A stretch of 19,198 nt of DNA from positions 1 to 19,198 of the forward strand of contig CAJUFJ010000062.1 in the NCBI GenBank assembly GCA_910585815.1. Direction: 5' to 3'. Source of the DNA: an uncultured Oscillospiraceae bacterium (GTDB taxonomy: Bacteria; Bacillota; Clostridia; Oscillospirales; Oscillospiraceae). Positions 12,359-19,198 of the stretch are shown in pieces (the first letter of the stretch is position 1; every line of letters begins with the position of its first letter). Made by a program: the position numbers and the translations under genes. Under the pieces are notes generated by a model that saw only the letters and a list, made by a program, of their open reading frames with translations, was not told where the DNA came from and ran no database searches.

Positions 12359-13393
12359 TTATGTCGTGTTAGCCAGCTCCAGCAGCAGGGTGGTCATCAG
12401 CTCCCTGGCGTCCTGGCCGGTGGACTTCATGGCCAGGTCGGTCTGGGCGCAGCGGATCACGGCGTTCCTGCACCAGGGCAGGGAAAACCGCCGGGCACTG
12501 ACCAGCAGCCGGTCCGCCGGGTAGCGCATCCCCCACAGCTGGGCCACCCAGGCCGCCCCTTTCCCCCCGGCCAGGGCCAGCCGGGCAGAGTACAGCTGCC
12601 GCATCTGCTTACCGAAGGCCCCCATAATCTCGTAGGGGCTTTTCTGCATCTGGTACAGCTCCCCCAAAGTGGCGGCCGCCTTGTCAAAGTTCTTCTCTCC
12701 GATGGCATCGGCAATGCGGAAGACCACCGCGCTGAGCTGCGGGGTGGCTACCGCTTCAATGTCCGCCCGGGTAATTTTGTCCCCCTTGGCATAGGCGGCA
12801 ATCTTGCCAATCTCCTGCTGAAGGCTGTGCATCAGGTCACCGCACAGGAAAATCAGCTCCTCGCACAGCCGGGGGTCGATGTCCTTGCCCTGGGCTTTGA
12901 AGTGGCGGCGGACCCAGTCGGCCAGCTCCCGGGGGCTCTGGCGGGCAAAATTCACCGCCGTGCCGTGGGCCTTCACCGCCTGGGCCAGCTTGGTGCGGGC
13001 GTCGGGCTTATACTCCAAAATGTCGTAGAGGAAGACCAGACAGCAGTAGTCAGGCAGGTTGGACAGGATGCGGATATACCCCTCCCGGTCCTTCTCCCCC
13101 GCCTTGAACAGGTCAAAGTCGGTCACCTCCACCAGGGTCCGCTCCGCCATCATGGGCAGGCAGTCCACCGCTTCCTCCAGGGCGTGGGGGGACATGTCCT
13201 TGGCGCTCAGGTCGTGGCGGTTGAACTCCCCCAGCCCGCCGGTGAGTACCGCCTCCCGCAGGCGGCCCAGGTAGTGGTCCCGGAGGTAGGTCTCCTCCCC
13301 ATGGAAGATATACAGCTGCCCCGGCTTGCCCGCGGACAGGTCCTTTTTCAGCTTCTCAAACCCGGAGGTGTCCGGCTTATTTTTCGGCGGCAT
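12359..13393 (-). CDS. holA: DNA polymerase III subunit delta
   Basis: 344 residues; the clamp-loader subunit that opens the beta sliding clamp. It begins KNKPDTSGFEKLKKDL, then GQLYIFHGEETYLRDHYLGR (26-45), the usual delta-subunit nucleotide-fold start, with LPMMAERTLVEVTDFDLF (79-96) as the beta-strand core near the clamp-binding site. The central LYDILEYKPDARTKLAQAV and PRELADWVRRHFKAQGK, and the C-terminal collar helices (KSPYEIMGAFGKQMRQL), fit the family. Normal length. Its ATG lies inside the end of comEC (17-base overlap), so it is translationally coupled to it; the comEC-holA order is common in Firmicutes. Confidence 0.94.
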   Translation of the reverse strand: MPPKNKPDTSGFEKLKKDLSAGKPGQLYIFHGEETYLRDHYLGRLREAVLTGGLGEFNRHDLSAKDMSPHALEEAVDCLPMMAERTLVEVTDFDLFKAGEKDREGYIRILSNLPDYCCLVFLYDILEYKPDARTKLAQAVKAHGTAVNFARQSPRELADWVRRHFKAQGKDIDPRLCEELIFLCGDLMHSLQQEIGKIAAYAKGDKITRADIEAVATPQLSAVVFRIADAIGEKNFDKAAATLGELYQMQKSPYEIMGAFGKQMRQLYSARLALAGGKGAAWVAQLWGMRYPADRLLVSARRFSLPWCRNAVIRCAQTDLAMKSTGQDARELMTTLLLELANTT

Positions 13394-15710
13394 AGTCGTC
13401 CCCCTGTTTCATCCGCACCTCTATGGTCCCATACAGGTCGGTGCGGTAGATTTTGGCTCCCATTTCGTCCAGCCGGGCCAGAGCGTCCCAGCTGGGGTGG
13501 CCGTATTTGTTGTTCTGCCCCACAGAGATGAGGGCCAGCTCGGGTCTCACGGTCTCCAGCAGCTCCCGGGTATTGGAGGTATTGGAGCCGTGGTGGCCGG
13601 CCACCAGCACCTCAACGTCGGGCAGGTCCGCCGTCTCCACCAGACGCCGCTCCCCCTCCGCCTCCATATCGCCGGTAATCAGCACATCCAGCGTCTTATG
13701 GGAGACCAAAACGGTCAGGCCCAGCTCATTGGCCGTCCCCTCCTCCGCCATGGGCGGAAAAACGGTGACCGTGTCCCCCTCCCGGGTGAGATGGAACCGC
13801 TCCTCCTCCCGGATGAAGCGCACTGGAATCCCCTTTTCCCCAGCGGCGGCGATGATTTCCGCCCGGAGGGGGCTGTCCTCCTCCACGTCAGGCAGGGCAA
13901 TCTCCCCCACCCCAATCCGCCGCAGCAGCTGCGGGATGCCGCTGGCGTGGTCTGCATGGTAGTGGGTCACCACCAGCAGCTCAATATCGCTCCGGCCCAC
14001 CGACTGGAGATAGTCGGCGGCCACGTCGCCGGGGTCGTCCCGGCTGTCGCCGCCGCAGTCCACCAGGACAAGATATCCCGACCGGACCAGCACGCTCTGG
14101 CCCTGACCCACATCCAGCACCGTCACCCCCATGTCCCCCAGGCCGAAGGTCTCCCGGGTGAGCACCACCGCCAGAACCAGCCCGGCCGTCCCGGCGGCCA
14201 GGGGCATCCAGACCGGCCGCCGGCCCTTCCCCCGGATTGACACCAGCAGCAGGGCATAAATCAGCACCAGCCAGGCCCGGTAATACACCGATTCCAGCGG
14301 CAGGGCGGCCAAAGCGGGTTTGGACACCAGGTCAATCACCCACTGGAGATAGCGGGCCAGCCCGGCAAAGGGCACGGCCAGCACAGCCGCTGGTCCGGGC
14401 AGAACAATGGCCAGCGTCCCCACCCCCAGGCCGCCCAGAAAAAGGAAGCCGATGGCCCACAGGGTGAGCAGGTTGGACAGGGGGGCAATGAGAGAGATCA
14501 TATTAAAGTGGAGGGCCACCAACGGAATGGTAAGCACCGAAGCTCCCAGGGTGGCGGACAGGGTGGAGACGACAAAATAGGGCCCCGTCTGCAGCAGCCG
14601 CTCCCCCCAGCCCCTGGGCTTGGAGAGCTGGTCCATGCGAAGCTTCTTCAGCAGCCACCCCTGGACCCGGTCGGACACCAGCAAAATCCCCGCCACCGCG
14701 GTAAAGGACAGCTGCAACCCGATGTGGGCGGCGGAAAAGGGATTGACCCACAGCAGCAGAAACAGGGCCAGGGCCAGCGAGGTGGGGCCGTCCCGCTCCC
14801 GGTCCAGCAGAGGGGCCAGCTGGAGCATGAGAATCATCACCGCCGCCCGCAGCACCGACGGGGTGTTGCCCGCGATACCGCAGAACAGCGCCACCCACAG
14901 AACGGTAAACAGCGCGGTAGACCGCCTGCCCCGCCCCAGCAGGGCGGTGAGCAGGCTGGCCAGGAAGGCCAGGTGCATCCCGGACACCGCCACCGTATGG
15001 CTCAGCCCTGCCCGCTCCAGGGAGGTGGTAAACTCGTCGGTGAGGTTGTCCCGGTTGCCTGTGACCAGGGCCCGGACAAAACCGGCCACATCCTCCGGAA
15101 AGGCGGCGTCAATGCCGCTTTTCAGGGCCCTGGACGCCCAGGCGGCAAAGTACTGGGGCGGAACATGGGCCGGACGCTCTACCTCCAGCCGGCCGTAGGC
15201 CTGGGCCCGGAGGAAAATACCCTTGGCGGTGTAGTAGGTGATCTTCTCCCCAGCAAAGGTGCGGTCCCCCAGGGTGCAGTGGGCGATGGTCTCAATCCGG
15301 TCGCCGGGGCGCAGACCGGCCCCCTGTCCGTCGGTGTACAGAATGGCGGACACCTTCACCCAGCCCCCGGTCTCCGCCCGCACCAGCACCGTACAGCCGC
15401 CGTAGCTCCCCTCCTGGGGCCAGTCGGCCACCGTGGCAGTGAGGCGGACGGTCTGGCCGTCCAGATCCCGGGCGGGCTGGAAGAAAACCGCCATGTAGAG
15501 GGCCGTCCACAGAAAGCCGCAGACCAGGCCGGACAGGATCAGCAGGGCGCGGGTCCGCGCCTGGCTTTTCCGCCTGACGGCAAACCCTGTGACCACTGCC
15601 GCCAGGGCCAGCACCCCGCCCAGCGGGAGGAGAAGGGGGTCCAGACCGCCGTAGATCGTCCCGAACACGGCGGCGGCAAAGGAGAAGGCAAAGGCGGCCA
15701 GTACGCGCAT
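13377..15710 (-). CDS. comEC: DNA internalization competence protein ComEC/Rec2
   Basis: 777 residues; forms the membrane channel through which transforming single-stranded DNA enters. N-terminal membrane helices (about 1-60) and the DUF4131/OB-like region are followed by the Competence domain (roughly 200-480) with GLSHTVAVSGMHLAFLASLL and AVVGI-type helices. The C-terminal metallo-beta-lactamase domain has HYHADH (583-588) and LVAGHHGSNTSNTRELLE, expected to degrade the non-entering strand. The ATG at 15710 follows GGAGGGGAGAGGAC; an upstream in-frame ATG (15749) has no ribosome binding site and lies close to the promoter. It is intact, so DNA uptake is conceivable if comEA/comG genes exist elsewhere; alone it does not prove competence. 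Confidence 0.94.
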   Translation of the reverse strand: MRVLAAFAFSFAAAVFGTIYGGLDPLLLPLGGVLALAAVVTGFAVRRKSQARTRALLILSGLVCGFLWTALYMAVFFQPARDLDGQTVRLTATVADWPQEGSYGGCTVLVRAETGGWVKVSAILYTDGQGAGLRPGDRIETIAHCTLGDRTFAGEKITYYTAKGIFLRAQAYGRLEVERPAHVPPQYFAAWASRALKSGIDAAFPEDVAGFVRALVTGNRDNLTDEFTTSLERAGLSHTVAVSGMHLAFLASLLTALLGRGRRSTALFTVLWVALFCGIAGNTPSVLRAAVMILMLQLAPLLDRERDGPTSLALALFLLLWVNPFSAAHIGLQLSFTAVAGILLVSDRVQGWLLKKLRMDQLSKPRGWGERLLQTGPYFVVSTLSATLGASVLTIPLVALHFNMISLIAPLSNLLTLWAIGFLFLGGLGVGTLAIVLPGPAAVLAVPFAGLARYLQWVIDLVSKPALAALPLESVYYRAWLVLIYALLLVSIRGKGRRPVWMPLAAGTAGLVLAVVLTRETFGLGDMGVTVLDVGQGQSVLVRSGYLVLVDCGGDSRDDPGDVAADYLQSVGRSDIELLVVTHYHADHASGIPQLLRRIGVGEIALPDVEEDSPLRAEIIAAAGEKGIPVRFIREEERFHLTREGDTVTVFPPMAEEGTANELGLTVLVSHKTLDVLITGDMEAEGERRLVETADLPDVEVLVAGHHGSNTSNTRELLETVRPELALISVGQNNKYGHPSWDALARLDEMGAKIYRTDLYGTIEVRMKQGDDYAAEK

Positions 15711-15739
15711 GTCCTCTCCCCTCCCCCGTCTTTTTTTAA

Positions 15740-15768
15740 AGGGTATCATGTTTGGGGGAAAATTGCAA
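15740..15768 (-). promoter_or_regulatory. Possible promoter of comEC-holA
   Basis: Minus strand: TTGCAA (15763-15768), 17 bases, TACCCT (15740-15745), the latter preceded by TGA as an extended -10. The -10 match is weak. Position is right: about 30 bases before the comEC ATG and directly after the palindrome at 15771-15849. Confidence 0.35.
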
Positions 15769-15770
15769 GT

Positions 15771-15849
15771 GGGGGCCGGTCTCTGTCCCGGCCCGCCTCT
15801 CGGAAAATGGACAATTCCGAAAAAGCGGAGCGGGACAGAGCCTGCCCCC
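15771..15849. repeat. Long inverted repeat between the aminopeptidase gene and comEC
   Basis: Arms GGGGGCCGGTCTCTGTCCCG... (15771-15796) and ...CGGGACAGAGCCTGCCCCC (15825-15849) pair almost throughout; an inner CGGAA/TTCCG stem (15801-15805, 15815-15819) closes the loop. No T run follows on the minus strand, so it is not a classical terminator. The remaining part of this gap (15850-15946) shows no gene. Confidence 0.65.
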
Positions 15850-15946
15850 TGCTTGTTAAAATGCGTAATTGGGACGCTCCCGCCTGTTATCGCTGCGACA
15901 CACGTTCGCCGTGCCGCAATTTGGGCTGTTTCAACAGTTCAGCCGG

Positions 15947-17728
15947 TTAAATTGCCCTTGTCGCGGAGGCGAGCCATTCCCGTTCCTCACGATCCAGATA
16001 AGGCGCCAGCGCCTGGTATACTCTCTGATGATAACTGTTCAGACGCACCCTTCCCGATTCGTCAAGCCATTTCATGTCTACTGCATCTAAATCGATGGGA
16101 GCCAATGTCAATGTCTCGAAGGCAAGAAAGCCCTTTGCTTCCGCTTCCCGACACAGCAATTGATTTTCCAGGCGAATCCCATGGCTGCCGGGGATATAGA
16201 CGCCTGGCTCATCCGAAATTACCATACCCGGCTCTAAAACCCCAGTATCATACCGCTGTGTACGCAGCCAGCTGAATCCAATCGGAGGCTCATGAACGCA
16301 CGACAGATAGCCGATGCCATGGCCAGTTCCATGTCCATAGTCCAGCCCCTGCGTCCACAGGGGTTCCCGCGCCAGCACGTCCAGATGAAAACCGCGGCAT
16401 CCGTGGGGGAAGACCGCAGAACTGAGGTTGAGCATCCCCTGCAAAACCAGGGTAAAATGCTTCTTCTCCTCCTCGGTCAACGGACCAAGCGCCACCGTTC
16501 GGGTAACGTCTGTCGTCCCCTCCAGATAGTGTCCGCCGGAGTCCAGCAGCAGCAGCCCGCGGGGCTTGAGCTGGGCCTGATTTTCCTGTGTGGGCTCAAA
16601 GTGTATGATCGCCCCGTGAGGTCCATAGCCCGCCAATGTCCCAAAGCTGGGCCCGATACAATGCTCATGTTCCATCCGCAGCCGGTTTACACGTTCCGCA
16701 ACCTGAAGCTCGGTTCCCAATTGTTCCGGCGGGGTGGTTTTCAGCCAATAGAGCAATTTGGTCAGCGCCAGGCCGTCCATAAGATGGGCTTTCCTCAGAT
16801 TTTCTTGTTCTACAGGATTTTTTATCGCCTTGGCTAATAAAATCGGAGAGTCTCTTTCAATCAGCTCTATTTGATCGGGCAGAACGCTGTACAGCGCATA
16901 GTTCACCCGGGCCGGGTCCAACAGAACGCGCGCCTTGGAGATATCCGACAGTTCCTGAAATGCCCCTTCATAGGGCAGCAAGGTTACCCCCAACTCATTG
17001 AAATAGTCTCTTGTTTCAGGGGTGAGCTTATGCGGGTCCAAAAACAGCTTTGCGTAGTCCGCACCGATGACTGCATAGGACAAAAACACGGGAACACACG
17101 GAATATCTGCCCCCCTCAGGTTAAACAGCCAGGCAATTTCGGCAAGGTCAGCAATTACATGGATATCTGCCTGAAGCTGCTGCATCTCCCCGCGGAGCCA
17201 CGCCACTTTGTCCGCTGCACTTCGGCCAGCGTACTGCTCCGACAGAATGTATACCGGGTCCAACGGCAACGGAGGCCGGTCCGGCCAAAGCCCGTCAGCC
17301 AAATCTTCTGACATTTGCAACGTCCTCTGCGGCCCCAGCGCTCTGCTCAGCTCCAACGCCCAAGCGGCCGAAATCGTTCTGCCGTCTGCCCCTACAATCC
17401 CCTGTTCCGAAAGTGCATCGTTCAAAAAAGCCTCAATCGATACGGAATCTTCTAAGTTCATGGGAAAAAGCTTAATTCCGCTCCCTTCCAGCTCCTGCTC
17501 GGCCTGCAAAAAGTAACGCCCATCCGTCCACAGGCCGGCTGCATCCGCCGTAACTACCAATGTTCCGGCAGAACCTGTAAAGCCAGAAAGATATTGTCTG
17601 GTTTTAAAATGCGCTCCTATAAACTCAGAACCATGAAAGTCTGCGGTGGGCACAATGTATGCCTCAACATTCCGCTGTGCCATGATGCGCCGCAGCTGAT
17701 TAAGCCTGTTTCGGATGACATCATTCAT
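15947..17728 (-). CDS. M24-family Xaa-Pro aminopeptidase (aminopeptidase P)
   Basis: 593 residues; cytoplasmic metallopeptidase that removes the N-terminal residue before proline. It has three domains like eukaryotic XPNPEP1: two creatinase-N-like domains (about 5-140 and 160-310) and the pita-bread catalytic domain (about 315-530). Metal ligands are visible as D396 (LLLLDSGG), D407 (TTDVTRT), H470 (GHGTGHGIG), E507 (ISDEPG) and E521 (RLENQLL), and VHEPP holds another conserved His. C-terminal tail 530-593 is the usual M24C segment. I chose ATG 17728 (MNDVIRNRL) because AAGGAG lies nine bases upstream; an ATG overlapping the permease stop (17746) would add six residues. Less GC-rich than comEC. 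No signal peptide. Confidence 0.93.
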   Translation of the reverse strand: MNDVIRNRLNQLRRIMAQRNVEAYIVPTADFHGSEFIGAHFKTRQYLSGFTGSAGTLVVTADAAGLWTDGRYFLQAEQELEGSGIKLFPMNLEDSVSIEAFLNDALSEQGIVGADGRTISAAWALELSRALGPQRTLQMSEDLADGLWPDRPPLPLDPVYILSEQYAGRSAADKVAWLRGEMQQLQADIHVIADLAEIAWLFNLRGADIPCVPVFLSYAVIGADYAKLFLDPHKLTPETRDYFNELGVTLLPYEGAFQELSDISKARVLLDPARVNYALYSVLPDQIELIERDSPILLAKAIKNPVEQENLRKAHLMDGLALTKLLYWLKTTPPEQLGTELQVAERVNRLRMEHEHCIGPSFGTLAGYGPHGAIIHFEPTQENQAQLKPRGLLLLDSGGHYLEGTTDVTRTVALGPLTEEEKKHFTLVLQGMLNLSSAVFPHGCRGFHLDVLAREPLWTQGLDYGHGTGHGIGYLSCVHEPPIGFSWLRTQRYDTGVLEPGMVISDEPGVYIPGSHGIRLENQLLCREAEAKGFLAFETLTLAPIDLDAVDMKWLDESGRVRLNSYHQRVYQALAPYLDREEREWLASATRAI

Positions 17729-17745
17729 ATAAAACTGCTCCTTCA

Positions 17746-18726
17746 TTATGCGGCAGCCTGTTTTTGTTTGGCCGCGACCGCTTTCCCGATCTTTTTCCAG
17801 GCATGCATCGCCAGGGCCATGGCAATGATTCCGTAGGAGATAAATACACGGAAATATTCTCCAATCATAGCGTTGCCAAACAGCTCTTTTCCGGCCAGAG
17901 GTGCGACTATAAACATGGTATGGAACAAAATAACGCCCAAAATCGCCTGCTTATTGTTTGCCTTCTGTACCGACGCACCACCTACCAGCAAAGAGGCGAT
18001 AGCAAACTGGCCCACCTGCGTATGCGCACCATAGGTAGAGAAGGTCCCCACATTCTGAAGGAATATCAGCTGTCCCCAGCTGGCCAGAACCGTAGAGAAA
18101 ATCATGGCCAGAATACGGGTGCGGTCCACATTGATGCCGGCAGCGTTTGCCACAGTACGATTCTGGCCCACCGTGCGCATATTCTGACCAAGCCGGGTTT
18201 TCATCAGGGCGGTATTCACACAGCACAGGGCCAGAATACAGAGATAGGTAGTAACAGGCAGCTTGGTGGAAATCAAAATATGATATATAAAGTTGATGTA
18301 GGTGGTCCCATAGATAAGCGCAGCTGCCGCGCAGATTGCAGCCGGACGTTTCCAGGAAAATTTCTTTTTCTTCCCCAGCTTGGCCGCCGCCAGGCGGACC
18401 CCCTGCCAGACTATGGCACCCAGGCATCCCAGCTCCACTGCGTGGAGCAGTAAAATACGGTCCTGCATCAGAAACTGTTCCACCGGCGGAATAAACGTAA
18501 GGCCATAGGCCGCCAATACGCAGACTACAGTTATCGCTGTCTTTTTCCAGTAAATCGGTTTCTTCTGCACCATTTTCCACGCTGTGACTAAAATTATGCC
18601 GGCTGCGGTACCATAAAACAAAATTTCAACGATGCTCATTAGAGGTATCGTGTCTAGCGCATATTTAATTGTACCCGACAAATCGATGGTGCTCTTGACG
18701 CCTACCCCAGTGGGTACCATCAGCAT
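17746..18726 (-). CDS. ABC transporter permease (BPD_transp_2 type), possibly 5'-truncated
   Basis: 326 residues, strongly hydrophobic, with about eight helices. TRLGQNMRTVGQNRTVANAAGINVDR (178-202) is the cytoplasmic coupling segment of RbsC/BmpC-type permeases (sugar, nucleoside or related uptake). It is followed by FSTYGAHTQVGQFAIASLLVGGASV, the conserved GG region. The usual N-terminal motif (GIDLSVGS) is absent. The beginning MLMVPTGVGVKSTIDL resembles an internal loop, there is no ribosome binding site before ATG 18726, and a TAA lies in frame 12 bases upstream. So the gene may have lost its 5' part, or the true start may be different. The stop overlaps the next gene's region as TAATG. 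Substrate unknown; no ATPase or binding protein is in view. Confidence 0.75.
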   Translation of the reverse strand: MLMVPTGVGVKSTIDLSGTIKYALDTIPLMSIVEILFYGTAAGIILVTAWKMVQKKPIYWKKTAITVVCVLAAYGLTFIPPVEQFLMQDRILLLHAVELGCLGAIVWQGVRLAAAKLGKKKKFSWKRPAAICAAAALIYGTTYINFIYHILISTKLPVTTYLCILALCCVNTALMKTRLGQNMRTVGQNRTVANAAGINVDRTRILAMIFSTVLASWGQLIFLQNVGTFSTYGAHTQVGQFAIASLLVGGASVQKANNKQAILGVILFHTMFIVAPLAGKELFGNAMIGEYFRVFISYGIIAMALAMHAWKKIGKAVAAKQKQAAA

Positions 18727-19198
18727 GGTATTATTTTAGCTAGATAATGCAAAATACAATGAACTACACATATTTGTGGTTGATGTACATAAAATAGAGG
18801 GAAACGGAAAAAATTACCAACAGGCACAAAAGCACCAGCATTTAAGGCGTTGGAACGTGCGGCGGATATAGTAACAAGGTCTAAAAGCGGCGGTTATCAC
18901 TTCTACTTTGGAGTATAGAAAGAGAGGGCAACACCGCTATTTGACAGCATGGGACTATTAACAGGCAAGGATATCTTCCCTTAACAAGAGCATACAAAAA
19001 CACAACAATTAAATGGACTGTCAACCTTACGCAAAACACCGTTTCCAACAAAAATCGGAGCGGTGTTTTTGTATGGTTTCTGGACACCGTGACCAGAAGT
19101 GACCCCATTTCCCCCGCTTCGTCCACGGAGGCTCTGCTGGATGTATCCCCCGTCGCCGCGCCACCCATAGCACAGCCGGGGCTGCCTGTCAAGGGCAA
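18727..19198. other. AT-richer gene-free region with a possible coding remnant
   Basis: No convincing gene. A plus-strand frame from about 18792 to 18918 without a start codon reads KKLPTGTKAPAFKALERAAD then IVTRSKSGGYHFYFGV and stops; it looks protein-like but I do not recognise it. A minus-strand frame of 105 codons (18881-19198) runs off the window, starts at the edge and crosses a hairpin; I do not trust it. The base composition is clearly poorer in GC than the genes to the left, as expected of an insertion or a decayed mobile region. Confidence 0.4.
19034..19070 (+). terminator. Terminator-like hairpin in the right-hand gene-free region
   Basis: AAACACCG (19034-19041) pairs with CGGTGTTT (19061-19068), with an inner CC/GG, and the second arm runs into TTTTTG. 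Plus-strand orientation. The second arm is also complementary to CATACAAAAACAC at 18991-19003, which gives a competing fold. Confidence 0.55.

Noticed and set aside
14508..15950. 480-codon plus-strand frame opposite comEC
   Set aside because: Gln/Gly/Arg-rich shadow of ComEC, extends through the palindrome at 15771-15849.
18881..19198. 105-codon minus-strand frame at the right edge
   Set aside because: It begins at the window edge, crosses the 19034-19070 hairpin and resembles no family; its hydrophobic stretch comes from AT-rich DNA.

Overview
The window reads as a chromosomal segment of a GC-rich, spore-forming, strictly anaerobic member of the Clostridia, most like the gut Oscillospiraceae (Flavonifractor/Lawsonibacter/Intestinimonas type). 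This is inferred from the clostridial gene order rnfCDGEAB, a spoIIGA-sigE pair, a Rex regulator and roughly 60% GC genes whose intergenic gaps are full of palindromic repeats. Nearly every gene lies on the minus strand.

Layout, left to right: (1) 1-503, a frameshifted DDE transposase cut by the window edge. (2) 504-992, no gene; a 250-bp nested palindromic element, then two hairpins that end the rnf operon. (3) 993-5908, a complete six-subunit Rnf complex (ferredoxin:NAD+ oxidoreductase, an ion pump), transcribed rnfC-D-G-E-A-B from a promoter near 6085-6113. (4) 6220-6369, a 49-residue Cys/Asn/Gly-rich membrane peptide. (5) 6475-8801, a Uma2-like nuclease, the NADH/NAD+ sensor Rex and a secreted SLH-domain protein in one operon with a near-consensus promoter. 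(6) 8802-9254, no gene; a cluster of alternating structured repeats. (7) 9255-9782, a small XRE regulator divergent from a 51-residue acidic protein. (8) 9818-11500, sigE and its activating protease spoIIGA. (9) 11709-15710, comEC, holA and a TOPRIM/DUF4093 (RNase M5-like) gene. (10) 15947-18726, an M24 Xaa-Pro aminopeptidase translationally coupled to an ABC permease, visibly less GC-rich. (11) 18727-19198, AT-richer DNA without a convincing gene, with two mutually exclusive hairpins.

Functionally, the left half is redox energy conservation (Rnf) next to a redox sensor (Rex); the middle is early mother-cell sporulation control; then come DNA replication and DNA uptake genes. I see no wholly new protein system. 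The most distinctive material is the set of structured intergenic repeats: two inverted-arm families whose hairpins keep their position and pairing while their bases change between arms. Their ends supply the stop codons of two genes and the ribosome binding site of a third.
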